Source: Carettochelys insculpta
Lineage: Eukaryota; Chordata; Testudines; Carettochelyidae
NCBI RefSeq assembly: GCF_033958435.1
Contig: NC_134145.1
Coordinates: 34,313,501-34,377,500, forward strand
Direction: 5' to 3'
DNA length: 64,000 nt
Shown here: in pieces, positions 28,601-43,600 of the stretch
How the letters are laid out: each line of letters begins with the position of its first letter
Numbering within the stretch: the stretch's first letter is position 1
Notes under the pieces: model-generated
What the model was told of the DNA's origin: nothing
The model's input: only the letters and a program-made list of their open reading frames with translations
Databases searched by the model: none
Translations under genes and position numbers: made by a program

Positions 28601-31600
28601 GAAGTTTTCCCTAATGTCATGTTCCGTGGATGATGTTGCAGACTCAGGGCTTCAGCCTGCCCGCCCCCAGCCCCCCACTGCAGCTGTCATGGAGGAGAAT
28701 GGAAGGTAGCTACCAATTTCCATACCTCACAGAAGTTGTGGACCCTGCATCATCTCTCTGAAACCCACGCCCTGGCCCAGGGGAATCACACAAGTTCGCA
28801 TGAGACCACAGTCCTCTACGTTTAGGGGTATAGAAGAAAAAATTTGGCCAAAAATACAAAAAAGAAACATACATTCTAACATGAATGATGTAACTAGGGA
28901 GGGCCAGGCCCAACTGCCAACTTGTCCAGGAGAAAGTTTTGAAGTTTATACTTTTTTTTAACTCTCCCTTTGAGATGTGTCTATTTGATTCAGGCTACCT
29001 TTGAGATGGCCAACATGTAGATTTGAAACTGAGTCAAGTGAACTTTGGATAATTCTAAAGATCTAAACTAGGCCAGACAGAATAGAATGGTATTGTATAG
29101 AAAATTGAAATGGGCACAGGCTGAAGAATCTTGTGACTTTGGCGTCAGCTGGGAACTTTTAGAGGAACAGCTGGTGGAGAGTGTCAGTAATCAGGCAAAC
29201 TTCATTCACCATCTCACTGGCTTTCTTGAAATCCAAGCAAGTCACATGATCTGAGTGTCCTATGCCCTTCACAAGGGAAGAAGCAAAGGGCTATTCTGAC
29301 ATTTATGGAGAAATTGCTGAATGGAACAGCCCTGAGAGCATTGTTCTGCTCTATGCCAAACAGGCATACAATACAATCATCACAAGGGTTGGTCCAGCGG
29401 TCACGGAAGCTAACAGAAAGAATCTCATTGGCTCCAATGGGCTTTGGGTCAGACCTATGTGGTACAATCCTAACTGCAGTAAGAAAATAATACCCACAAC
29501 CCAATTATAAATACAATTCCTGAAACGACGACATCATTCACAGACTAGTGTAGATGATTCACTCTGGAGTAATGGAGCCTAAAGCTTTGAATTCTCATCT
29601 GTCATAACCCGAAAGTTCCCATCAGCTGTTGAATAGGATTTACTCAGGCAAAACTCCCCCTGACTGCAACGGGCATTTTTGTTTGAGTAAAGCTTAAGGT
29701 CTTCAAGATTTGGCCCAATGCGCTTATACAAATGTCCAATCAATTACTAAGAAGCCAAATGCTGTTGTATGTACTCAAGCAAAGCTCTCAGTTCAGCAAA
29801 TGAGAATAGGATGAAACAATCATGGGGCGGGGGGGGGCACAGAGCACAGTGTCAGGATTTAGAGAAAAGAAGAAGAATTGTGGTAAAAAAGGTAGCCTGG
29901 GTTAATTCTCAAATATAGCAAAGAGCACCCTTTACTTCTTTTCAATGTATGTTAAGGAAATAATGACTATTTTAGCAACATAGTCTGTGGGACACATTCA
30001 CTGCATCCATTACACTCATGTTCAGAAAAACAGCTGGGGTAGCCCAGATATCAGTTACATGTGTGCTAGAGGGCATGTGGGAGTGGAAAACTTATGAATT
30101 ATGTAAACGTAGCATGAGGACGGGGAGAGGGGAGCTCTCTCCTTGAAAGATTTTAGGATATAAAGACAGCTCAGGAAGGAAGGAATCTTTCCAAATACAT
30201 ATACACTTTCTTCAAACCAGTTTTTCTGTCAAGGGTGCAAAACAAACCTCACTGCAAGTCCAGAAGCAAGTCAATGGGGAAAACAAAGTTCACAGAGTTA
30301 TGTGAAATTTCACAGTATCTTGGTAAGTCATTCCTTCCCAGCCCAGGCTCTCCAAGAACAACAAATACCATGCCAAAAACACAGATTCAAAAGCCAGCCC
30401 ATGGTGACTTGCTAGCTTGGATATCAGACTGAATATCCTTCATGTGAACGCTGAAATTAGATCTGGAAAGCCCGAGGATGCCAGTGAATCAGATTTAGAC
30501 CATCACATAGTAAAGAAATATTAGTTAAAAAACACCATCTATAAAAAGCCATTGCAAATGCCATCTTTCTCGTGGATGAACTTGCAAGAGTGGCTTCTTT
30601 TAAAAGGCTGCCTGCCTGGGTTACATTCATAATAGTAGGATATTACTGGGTGATGTGGTAGCTCTACATACTCGAAGTTTCCAACCCTGGCAGCCACGAG
30701 AACTTGAATGACTTTCCCCTGAACAGCATCAGATGAGAGTGAAGAAAACTGTATAAATAGGACGTTACAAACAAACAAATACTGGAACAGGATCTTTCCC
30801 ATCAACATAAAAAACATTAAAGGAATAAATGTTGTAACACATTCGGAGGCTAAGATGGCAGTTTACTGTTTCTGCCATGGTGGTATCTCACGCCCCAGAT
30901 TCTGAATCTCAAAAATGACAGATATAACTTTCAAAAGGAACCGTTTTCCCTAGCCTGAAGATCTAATAATAAATCTGCACAGCTCAGGGGGAAAGTACCA
31001 GTGCACTTACCTCAAACACAGACACCACACCACCAGCATCACGGTACAGCATCATAAGGATAAAGTTTCTGAACTAACCATGTTGTTAAGCTTTACATTC
31101 CAGGAACTAAAATACCACATTAACTGCTGTGGTTCTGATTTGCAAGAGTCACAAAGATGGTAAAGGGAGACCCTGCACATTTCACTACAGTACCCTGTGG
31201 AAAATACATCAGTACCCATTTGCTAGGCCAGACTCTGCTCTCTGATACAGCTCAAGTCAGTGCAGTTACTGTGGATTTACCTCAATGTAACAGAGTAGAA
31301 TTTGATCCCATGTGTCAAATCAATCCCGGGTATAGCACTATTGATGTCAGTGGATTTATTCAAGATGAACTTGTCCTTGTCCTTGGTAAGGGCACACAGC
31401 TGATCCTTAACAAAATTAAGGATAAATCCCGTCTAAATACATTCTAAATATATTTCCACTTAAGTCAATAGATGGTGTGAAAGAAGAGCTAGTCCTGAGT
31501 TCTCATCAGTGTCGGTCCAAAGTGTACTGGCATGTTTGAGAAAGGAGACATTCAGCTCCCCTCTTCTTGGACTCCATGTTCTCTTGCTCCCTACCCACAT

Positions 31601-34600
31601 TCACGTCCACGTTCCTCTCAACAAGGGTGACCAAGTTGTGGGCATGTCTTAAAATAACGATTCATAGGGGATAATTACAGATAAATCAGCAATGCCTTCT
31701 AGAACACATGTATTGAAATCTATTTTAAATGCTGGAAATGTCTTTAAATAGAACCTTATTTTTGAAAGAGGCCAGCTGTAATTTGTTTCTGCATAAAGGG
31801 CTTTATTCTTTTCCCATACAGCAAACACTAATAATGTTTTGGTTTCTCCAGAGACTATATGGATTAGACCAAATGGAAAGTTACCATGACAACAATCTTA
31901 TTTTAGATCTTAGAAATTTATGCCAAATTAAACAAAGAGCATGGACGAGCATGATTATTTTAATTCCATTTTGATAGCCAGCAATAAATCCTGACTTCAT
32001 TAAAGTTGCAGACCAACAAAAGTGCCATGAGACCCTTTCAAACCCTAATCAAAATTAAAAGTAATAAAGTTAGTGGGATAGAGACTCCTCTTATTGACAT
32101 CAATGAGTACTTCAATGGGGTTGCATCAGTGAAGAGAAGAGAATCTAAAGTAAGGTCCGATTTTCAAAAGTGGAGAAGCAAGTCAGGAGCCCAAATCTGA
32201 CTGACCGTCAGGGTGAATATCTCCCTCAGGAGAGTAAATCTCACTGAAAAACACTTGAAAATAGGACCAGGCTCAACAGTCGCTTCTGAAAATGTGGCAC
32301 CTAATATTTTGATGGAAATGGAGATGAAATAATTCAGGATGGTATAAAATTGCATCTCAGCAACTATCCATATTGAATGAAAAGTGAAAAAATGTAGTCG
32401 CCAGGTACAAAACAGGCCTGCACTTTACTGAATGTAGTTAGCTTGGGCTGGTGGGACACAGTGCATCAATCGCTCCCTTGTACTGTCAGGAGCATTAACA
32501 GGCTTGGGAGAAACACATGGCCTGCCTTCCTCAGCCAGGAAACAGTGGGCATCTGATGGAGGTGAAGCTAAGGGGGACCTCAGTCATTCAGCTACATACA
32601 CAGCTTGTGCAACGATCTGTACTCTGCATTTTTGTTTTCAAACATAAATCAGGGACATAAGTTGGACTTCTAAGATTAATTTCAACACATACTAGCCTGT
32701 AACAATTACAAGAAGCCTGTCTTTAAAATAGTCTTAATGTCTGCCTCAATTACACTACCATGGTTGCAATGTTGCCAGGTATTGAAGGCATCTCCATCAG
32801 CGAGGGCCCTGGCCGAACCTAATCGCAATGACAAGACAAGACCTTTTAATGCTCCTAAATGCACATCTCTGAAGGACTCAGGACACCTTCTTCACACAAA
32901 CAAGCGGTCACACAGACTTGCAGATCACGCAAGTGGCAAAAAAGGGGATGTGTTAATGCGGTTTGGCCACACAGGCTTTTATTAGGGACGAGGCTGAACA
33001 GTAAAACAGACTTAGGGAGACTTCAGTCACAATTGTCTGTAAAGCACATGGCACATTCAGGATATTACACAATCTCACATTTTCAAAGTACAATCCAATC
33101 AGTACTGGCTGTAGGGCTTTTTTAATTTTTATTAAACTCTGTAACAACAAGAAAAAACAGTGACTGACTATGACAAGTGTATGAGATGCTGCCGCTGAAC
33201 AGAAGTACCTATTCTTTATAGTATTTTGGCTCTTTTGGACCAAAATCAAAGCTTAACTACATCACTGAACCTGAAGAGAAAGTTAAAAATGTGAACATAG
33301 TGGCTTAATTTTCAAATTTAGGTGCTTAAATGTAGGTGTTTAACTCTATATTTAGACATCTAAATCAAAGTGACCTGAATTACAAAGTACTGAGAATATG
33401 AAGTCAGATGCAGGATGAGAGGTACTTACTGCTGCACCCTCTGGCTTAAAGTGGTTTCCAAAACTATACAGCATTTACATTTTAGCTGAATGGTTCTCAG
33501 CACCCCTGCTACACAAATTGGTCCAGCCCTCCTGCTTAAAGTTACTATTAAATTCCATGGGATCTGCTCCTGCTCAGCATCTCAAACTCAGGGCACTTTG
33601 ATTTAGGTGCCTAAATATGGATTTGTGCAATTCAACTTCAAGCAAGTAAGTTTGAACCATTTTAAACCTCTCTTCAGCTGACAGTACACTATCAAAAGGT
33701 ACTTCCATTATATGAACATCACATACTGTACCCAAATGCCATTTTAAAACAAGCACTGCTGAATAGCAACTACAATACAGTATAGTTGGTGTTACTGCAA
33801 AGGGCACCTACCTTAACTCCAAGAATGGATTTACGGTGATAAAAACAGCAAAGAGCTGCTATTAGAGTTTGAAAAACATTACAATCCTTAGGCATTTTCA
33901 AATCCTCTGTCCTGTGGACCTTTCGGATTAAGAGCAAACTGTCACCTCCAGCAACTTTCAGGAGTTACTGCTGCATTGCCCTCAGCCTGCCAGAGCTCCT
34001 GCACTCCCCTTTTACTCACACATCAGTCCAGAACTGTTTCTTTAGCTAATGCTGGTACTATGAGTTCAGAGACTTCTGGCATGCTAGCTTCCACTCTGCC
34101 ATGTAGAGTGACAGAATCCTCATGTGATCTATTGCACTCACCAATGAAATTCAAACCCTCTGAGAAAGTGCCTCTATTTGGCATCCATGGCATCCACTTG
34201 GATCACAGTTACAGTGTACAAACTATTAAGCCACTTGCTCAGGGAAAGCTCTTCCTCTCATCAATGTACAGTACCTGAGTCACTCACTGCACTCCTAAAG
34301 GTCTGATTGCTTGCTCCAGCTGTCCCTCTTCAGCCACAAACGAGGTACATGTTACATGAATAATTCTGTTCTGCACACAAGTGATAAGAAGACAGAGGGA
34401 GTGTGGTTGCCTAGGGCTTGCATGACTGTTACTCTTCATAATCAAAGATGATGTTCTACCCTTACAGTGTATATAACCAAGGAATATGTCAAATCTGTTT
34501 ATTTTTATTTAAGAAGCTTCGGGCAGCCCATCACAGGGAAACTATTGGGAGAAGCCAATCACATCAGCACAGTCCTTATTAGCAGCACAGCTAATGCAAC

Positions 34601-37600
34601 CTTTTAGAGAGGAATACTGGCATTCGAAAGGAGTTGTTATAGAAAGATTCTGAGAATAAGATGGATGCAGAAGGTCACCAGAGAGAAATTATATAGGAAG
34701 ATACAGCCAAAAGAGAACTTGTTGCGAAAGGTTATAAAACAGAAGCTACAACTATTTGGACATATTTGCAGAATGAACGACGAACCAAAAATCAAGACCT
34801 AGTACTCAGCATAATGGATGGTTCAAACAGGAGAGGCAGACCCCACAGAGAATGGATAGATCATATAGTAGATCAGTTCAGAGCTATTCTACAGAAACTA
34901 AGCCACTCTGCACTGGATGGGGAAAGATGGAAGGAAATAGTGAGAGAAGCATCAGACACCAACAGGCACTGAGCCCACGGTTGTTGATGATGATGATTGG
35001 TAAACAGACAGAGATAGGTGCGGGTCCACATACCTGGGCAAGCTGCTTGAAAGGAAAACATACCTTGAAAGTTTGAAAATTCTTCAGCATGCAGAAAAGG
35101 AAGCAGTCATAGTCACATACAGGGTACTCTTGGAGAATGTATTTTCATACTGAGCCTGGCAAGGCTTTGGCTGTTAAAGCATTTCCTTTCATCTGTTTCT
35201 TTTAATGGCTTCTTGTATTGTGGAAGAAAAATAAATAAAGCACCAGTCTTTTTTCCTTTCGAGGGGATTAACCCTAGATAAGGCTCATAATAAGGAAAAA
35301 GCAGTCATTAACATTTTTCCTCAGAAAGATTCTTCCATCAATTGGGCTGTACACGTACCACTTCCCTCTGTTGGACAGAAGCAAAACTGGTCAATAGGTC
35401 TCTGTCCCTGTACAATTGGGAACTAACAGAGAATGCACTTGAATTCAGGTGTTGGGGTCTGTGCTTTTGGAGCAGAAAGATTGGATTTCTATATGACTTA
35501 TTACTGAGGCAGTCTGAGGGCCTATGACATGCAGCATGGCAATAGCTGTGAGATTCCTAAGTGACCATGGCATTCACGGAATCGTTACAGTATTTTACGA
35601 AGATAAATCTGTAGTGCCAATGGCAAGGAAAACACTAGGAAATGAAGGACAAATGAAGGTAATGGCTGCAGGCAGAAAGCTGAATTCAGTTAAAAAAAAA
35701 AAAAGAACTAATGGTCACAACAAGTAACTTCTGGAACTAATTACCAGAGGATACTGTGGATGAAAATAGTTTAGCAAGATTCAAACCAGGACTAGACATT
35801 TCTATTTCTGAGAATGACATCTGCAGATATTTATTTAATTTTAGTAATTTAATTTTAGAGGGATTTTTTTTTCCAGCCAGAAGAAGCTGCTGGGACAGAT
35901 TCCCTGCTGCTTCTTCCAGAGGCAATTCAGTGAATGGTGCTTTCCACGAAAAGCTCTTTACCACACCGTTTGCCTTCTAAGGTCAACTACAAACACAAAT
36001 GCTATACTAAAGAAAAAGCCCTGTTGTCCGCTGGGCCCTCCTGCTCCTTAGTGGGGTGTGAATGAGACAGGTCTCAGAGTCTCTTATGCAGAAACACTGG
36101 CTACTCACCCGTAAACTCAAAAAGTATCAAGGTGGCTCTTAAAAAAGTCATTGTTCCAACATGTGGCCACTTCTTATGGATACAAAGCACAGTAGGGTTC
36201 ATGTCTCAGAGTAGTTTAAACTGAAATAAGTTACAGAACACTGCAGTTTACAGGCTTGATCCTGCAACCCCAACTTACCATAGAATCATAGAATGCCAGG
36301 ACTGAAAGGGACCGTGAGAGGTCATCGAGTCCAGCTCCCTGCACTCATGGCAGGACCAAGTGCTGTCTAGACCACCCCGATAAACATTTATCTAACCTGT
36401 TCTTAAATATCTCCAGAGACGGAGATTCCATAACCTCCCTAGGCAATTTATTCCAGTGTTTGACCACCCTGACAGTTAGGAACTTTTTCCTAATGTCCAA
36501 CCTAAACCTCCCTTGCTGCAGTTTAAGCCCATTTCTTCTTGTTCTACCCTCAGAGGCCAAGAAGAACAAGTTTTCTCCCTCCTCCCTATGACACCCTTTT
36601 AGATACTTGAAAACTGTACCATCTCCCCTTAATCTTCTTTTTTCCCCAAACTAAACAAGCCCAATTCTTTCAGCCTTCCTTTCTTCATAGGTCATTTTCT
36701 CTAAACCTTTGATCATTCTTGTTGCTCTTTTCTGGACCCTTTCCAATTTCCGCACATTTTTCTTGAAATGTGGCACCCAGAACTGGACACAGTACTCCAA
36801 CTGAGGCCTAACTAGCGCAGAGTAGAGTGGGAGAATGACTACTCGCGTTTTGTTCACAACACACCTGTTAATGCATCCCTGAATCATGTTTGCTTTTTTT
36901 GCAACAGCATCACACTGTTGACTTGTATTTAACTTGTGGTCCACCATAACCCCTAGATCCCTTTCTACCACACTCCTTCCTAGACAGTCGCTTCCCATTC
37001 TGTATGCGTGAAGCTGATTGTTCCTTCCTAAATGAAGCACTTTGCATTTGTCTTTATTAAACTTCATCCTGTTTACTTCAGACCATTTCTCCAATTTGTC
37101 CAGATCATTTTGAACTATGACCCTATCCTTCAAAGCAGTTGCAAGCCCTCCTAGCTTGGTATCATCTGAAAACTTAATAAGCGTACTGTCTATGCCAATA
37201 TCTAAATTGTTGATGAAGATATTCAACAGAACTGGTCCCAATACAGACCCCTACGGAACCCCACTTGTTATACCTTTCCAGCAGAATTGAGACCCATTAA
37301 TAACTACTCTCCGAGTACAGTTATCCAGCCAGTTTTGCACCTGCCTTATAGTAGCCCCATCTAAGTTGTATTTGCCTAGTTTATTGATAAGAATATCATG
37401 CGAGACCATATCAAATGCCTTACTAAAATCTAGGTATACGACATCCACCACTTCTTCCTTATTCACAAGGCTCGTTATCCTATCATAGACAACTATCAGA
37501 TTGGTTTGACACGATTTATTCTTTGCAAATCCATGCTGGCTGTTCCCTAACAGCTTACCACCTTCCAAATGTTTGCAGATGATTTCCTTGATTACTTGTT

Positions 37601-40600
37601 CCCTTATCTTTCCTGGCACAGAAGTTGAAGTGACCCAGCTGTAGTTTCCTGTGTTATTCTTATTCCCCTTTTTATTGATGGGCACTATATTCACCTTTTT
37701 CCAGTCTTCTGGAATCTCTCTCCTTGGGATTCAATAAGCCAAACTCCAATTCTGTCTCATCTCAGTTTTTCCATATTTACACCTCTGAAACAGAGCTAAA
37801 GTGACCCAAGGTATGTGCATTTACATGGATTAATCACAGAAAGAGGTTAGGCAAAGTTTATTTGTATAACTGGGGACTGATCCACTGCCCACCGATGTCA
37901 ATGGAAAGGACCCCAAAGACTTCAGAGGGTGCTAGATCAGGTTATTGCTCTTCAAGAGGTCCCTCACTTCAGAGCTCTACAGGCTACCACAAACTTAATC
38001 AGTTAATAAAAATAAAAAAGGCTCTGTGCAATCTCTGCCGGTGAATGGAAGCCCCTCAGTGAAGCAAAGTTGCCCATATAATTTTCATTTTAACCGCGGA
38101 GCACGTACGTCTAGTGATGGCACAAGCAAAGTTCTGCTAGTTCAGAACACCGACTGCAGCATGAACAGAGGATGGCAGGTGGGAGGCTGAAAAGCTTTAA
38201 ATAAAGCATACTACTTTGCCTTTCCCTAGAATTTCATCCAAGAGAGTCAAAGCCTCTTTTGGATACTGAAAATTTAGCCTGTCAATACCACCATGAAACA
38301 GGTAGGGATGGAGAGGGACAAAGTGAGTCCCCTGGCACCAGAAATCCAGAAGAGTTCAAGGCTGCACTAGATACCTAAATAAAGGCAGTATTTTCAAAAG
38401 ATCTGCACCTAGAATGTCCAATTGTGACACTTACAGACAGGCCTTCCAAAATCACACAACAGCTACACTTTCAACTTTGCTGAAAACCTAGTTCATTGTT
38501 TTGGTGCCTTTTAAATAATCTGGCCCAGATTAAAGTTGCTGAGCTCCACTGAGTATCTGAGAGGCTCACCTGACTGCAGTGATTTGTCCAAAACAGCCAG
38601 AGTCAAGAGTGCAATGCAGGTTTCCCAATTCCCACTCCTTTGCTTTCACCAGTAACTAGCGCTGTCTCCCTTGTGAGCTGACCTGCAGTAGTTACTCCAA
38701 ATCAATGTGTACAATCAAGACTTTACTTTAAAGTCTGACTAACTCCTTTGTTCCAATAACTACAGCACAGTCAATCACCCAGAAAACCTGACTAGTTGTG
38801 AAGAGATTCAAATTGTTATCTGCAGAACTGGTTCAAGATTCATCCTCCCAGACACTGAGATATATCACATAGGCCGTGTCTACACCAGCCCTAAACTTTG
38901 AAGTGGCCATGCAAATGGCCATTTCGAAGCTTACTAATGAAGCGCCGAAATGCATATTCAGTGCTTCATTAGCATGCGGGCGGCCACGGCACTTCGAAAT
39001 TGATGCGCCTCGCCGCCGCGCGGCTCATCCCGACGGGGCTCCTTTTCGAAAGGACCCCGCCTACTTCGAAGTCCCCTTATTCCCATCTGCTCATGGGAAT
39101 AAGGGGACTTTGAAGTAGGCGGGGTCCTTTCGAAAAGGAGCCCCGTCAGGATGAGCCGCGTGGCGGCGAGGCGCGTCAATTTTGAAGTGCCGCGGCCGCC
39201 CGCATGCTAATGAAGCGCTGAATATGCATTTCGGCGCTTCATTAGTAAGCTTTGAAACGAAGTTTGGGGCTAGTGTAGACGTAGCCATACAAAACAGCAC
39301 AGAGCTATCGTTTTGTGAGGACACGGGACTGTTAAATACATGAGAATGGGTGGATATCTCTGGTCCCTTCCTTACAGGGTGAGCAGGGCTGGCAAAGAGA
39401 GTGACTCACGCAGGTCTTCTCAGAAACTCTCTTATAACTGAGCTCTACAGCGCCTCACAAATCCGTTACAGACATTCAAAACATGTCCAGGATGCAGAGA
39501 GAAACAGGCACTGGGAAAGCGCCTGTCATTGTCTTGGAATTTGGCTTTTTCATGGTCATATCTAACTTATCACGTTATGTTGTTACCGTGGAAACAAGGG
39601 CATTTCAAGCCACCAATGGTAAATAGCTATTCAGTTACTTGCTAAATAGCTAGAGAAGTTTAATAATGCCGATTCCTTAAGAGGAGGTGGTGAAAGCTTA
39701 GGATGGCAGTGAGGGGGGTACAGAGCATCTGACCGCTATTTTTCAGTGGCTACTACAGTATGTAGGCCCCATGACTAGAGTGTAGTCCAACTGTCCAACT
39801 ATGAACACGGACGATTGCTGACCCTGCACTGTGTGTATACATTCCCCATTTTACACATTCACACATACCTGAAATGACAAATTAATAATTCTATAAACAT
39901 TACATTACTTGTCTACATGGGGAAACTTACTAGCACAATTACTGCAATATAATTACACAGCTGGTTTCATTGGTATAACTGATGGCATGGATGCTTATTC
40001 TGAAATGCAAGTGTCTTTTCCCAGTTTAGCTTAAGCAGTTTTGAAAAATTTCTTCTGGTAGACAAACCATTAGGGAAGGATTGTGCCAGCTCTGCTCTGC
40101 CATTCACTGATTTCTATGGGGAGTGATGTGCTGACCCAACATGACAGGAGGAAGCAGAATTGGACCCTCTGATGAAGGACATCAATGGCCAAGTTCTGCC
40201 CTGAGATACATCATTGACTTGAACAAGGTTTCTCTGGGTTTAAGCCAGGACAGACTTTGGTCTTAGATTCAAAATTTGGCCCAGACTACCCTTAGTCTCT
40301 CTGGGGTTTTCAAAAACCACCCCTCGCCCTCAAAGCAGAGCCAGAGACAGGAACAAGGACAGGAGGACGTTTGAGATTTATTGTAGGTGGTTTCTTTCCA
40401 GATTTTTCAAACAGGGTCTAGTTGTCTCTTCCCTTCTCCCGTAGAAGAAGTAAAGGGGTTGCGGGGAGCACAACATGATCCACGGGCCCCCAGGCAAGGT
40501 AGGGGATCTGGTTCTGCTCCCCCGAAGGGGCAGGGTCTCAAGTAGAAGGGGTGGGGCTGGGGCCACCAGCCTCATCGCTGCCCAGACATGAGGCTGGACC

Positions 40601-43600
40601 TCGATTCCAACCCTCAGAGCTGGGCAGCGTGGTGCTCTGGCAGCAATTCAAAGGGGCCTGGGGTTCCAGCTGCCACTGCTGCTGCAGTAGCTGGAGCCCC
40701 AGGCCCCTTTGAATCGCTAGGCCCTGGGGCAATTGCCCCCTTTCCCACCTCCCCCCGACAGCAGGCCTGAGAGGGGCTGGTGTGGTGCCTCCAATAGATT
40801 CTTTGGCTGTGGGCCCAACCTCCTGAATTCAGTGGGTTGGGCACATATAGAACTGGATGCGATTTGGCTTAGTAGGTTTTAGTGTGGAGGTGAGTGTTTC
40901 TCTTTGGAAGGGCTTGTTATCAAGCAGCCAATATAACACAGCTGAAGTATTGCACCCACAATCTGAGATGAAGAGCATGGCACAAATAATAACTGGCAGC
41001 CCCTTCCTTCCTGTCTGTGGCAGCTAAGTAAAGAATCTGTTCAGAAGTGACTCCTCACAGTGGGTGTATGCCAGAAATAATGATCCTGGCCCTCGAGCAA
41101 AATAATACTGTCTAATTTAATATGACAACTGTTGGCATCCTGTACAAAAACAGCAGTGTAACTGTCAGGAAATAAAGACTGCTTTATTTAGAAAATGAAT
41201 ACTGCATTGTTGTACTGAATTAATCCCAGCCGCAAAGCCTGTAAAAGTGGGATATTTGTATTTATCAAGGCTTAATGCCAGTCTTGGATTGCTCTTTTGT
41301 GTCCATAAGACGGAAAGCATGCCCACAGGCACCCCTCCACAAAGAGTTAAAGAAAAGTCCATCTGCTTTCCTTAATTCGAGATCAAAGAATGTAGGACAC
41401 ACCTGTAAGATATGGGACTTCATCCTGGGAAGCAGTGCCTCAAAGATTTAGTGGTTGTGATGGATAACTAGCTGCACATGAACTTCCATTGTGATGCTGT
41501 GGGCAAAAGAGCTAATGTGATCCTTGGATGCATCAAGAGGGGAATGTCATGTAGGAGTAGAGAGCTTATTTTGTCTTCTGTATTTGGCACTGGTGCAACC
41601 GCTATTTGAATACGGTCTCCAGTTCTGGTGCCCACAACTCAAGGATGGTTGATGAATTGGTGAGGGGTTCTGCAAAGAACCACAAGAAAGATTAAAATAT
41701 TAGAAAAAACTCCTTATAGGGATAGACTAAAAGAGCTCATTTCATTTAGTGTAACAAAGCAAAGGTTACGGAGTAACAGTTACAGTTGGTGAGTACCTAC
41801 ACGAATGGGCCTATCAACCTAGGAGGAAAAGGCATAAGACAATCCAACAGCAAGAAGTCGAAGCTAGAAATTTTAAGTTTTCAAACTGGAAATAAGGTGT
41901 AAATTTCTAATGGTGACAGTAGTCAGTCATTGGAGCAACTTACCCAGGGTCATGGTGGAGTCACCACAACTGACCATTTTAAAATCAAGACTGGCGGTTT
42001 TTCTGAAAGATCTGCTTTTGCAGTTATGTAGGGGAAGTTCTATGGCCACAATGGTCCCTTCTGGCCTTAGAATTTATGGTGTGGTGACATGGTACTGAGA
42101 CACAGGACTGGAACTGCTGATTTGTGGCCTCTCTGTATTGCACCACTGGCAAAAGAAGCCATGCTAAAGCGGGTGTAGCTGGTTGTACAAGAATTGCTAT
42201 AGTGTGAGGGAATCCTCTGTCAGTGAAGAAAAGGTGCAGCAGTTCCCATGCGCTGCCACGTACCATTAAGCTATTTGCAGTCAGCATAACCTAGAACTAC
42301 CTTTGGGTTGCTCTGATTTACACTGGGCTGTCTACATGATCTAGGAAAAGGAGCCAAAAAAGTGGTCTAAAGCTATTTTTTCACCATCGCATCGCTCATA
42401 AATCTTGACAGCAACCCATGCGCTGGGTCTCTGAATGTAAGAAAATAAATTTTGTGTGTCATATGCCCTCAAAGCATCAACTACAGACTTAAATCACTCC
42501 CCACCCCCTCAGATCTGGAGCTTTTACAGCCCCTTTACAACATCCTGGCCTTTCTAAGTGGCCTAAATGGCCTGCGCATAAGGGACAAAGGTCTTTTCAT
42601 CATCCAGGAACTGAACTAGTGCAAGAAGTTTCAGCATTTCAATGTAATAAATGGCTCACTGAGATAATTTATAAACAATCTTATGAAAACAGAAAAATAC
42701 TTGGAAGAAAGGACAAACATGCATAGCCTGGCTTCACTAAAAATCAGTTTACACACCCATGACTAAGATAATATGCTGAATCAGATGGGAAACAGTCTGT
42801 GAACTGCTCGTACTTATTCATAAAGATGTCAGCCTTGCAAATCAATTATATAAAAGGAATAGATTTCATCCCATATTGGAATCATATGTAGTTCAGCCCA
42901 AAAAAAACAAAAAAACAAACAAAACAAAAAACAAAAAACAAAACACATCCTTTTTTAGCTTGAATTCAAGCAGCAAACTATTTAAACTTTCGCATCAGCC
43001 CAGCAGGTTCTTCAGTGAAATATAAATATTCTGATCCCATTTTAGGGGTCTCGCCAAGAAAAATAACGAAAAGGCTGCATAGATAGGATATAAATGGGGA
43101 ATGGAATCAAAACTAACTTCACACAGTACAATGCTCAATACCATGAGCTTCAGATTTTATATAGCATTCAATCAGTCACCATCCTGTGCTTCTGAGGGCA
43201 CTGAACTTCTGACACCACAGGAGAGATATGGTGCTGCACAATACAGCAAGCATACGCAACGCCTAATCATGGTTACAAATCCTGCAGCTATACAATGGCA
43301 TCCGTAGGGCTGTGAGAAAATTTGTTGTGAATGGAATCTGAAAGCAAAATTAACCAGGTAATTTTTAAAAAATATGATCTGCAGCCTCTAAACCTTGGCT
43401 GGCAACTCTCGACTTCCATATGAGAATTGCTCTTTCCCTTTAAGGCTCCCTTTTATTTATATGGGAGGAATACATAACAGTCCATTTGTATTGGCATGAT
43501 GGCTATGCCACTCCTCTTTCTTCCTCGTTCTTAGTCCTGTCCCATCCCCTCTGCTAATCTTCTGAGGGAGATGCCTCTGCACAGTGACACTACCTCCCTA

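Noticed and set aside
38876..39324. Plus- and minus-strand frames giving almost the same peptide
   Set aside because: They are the two arms of the palindromic MITE read on opposite strands.
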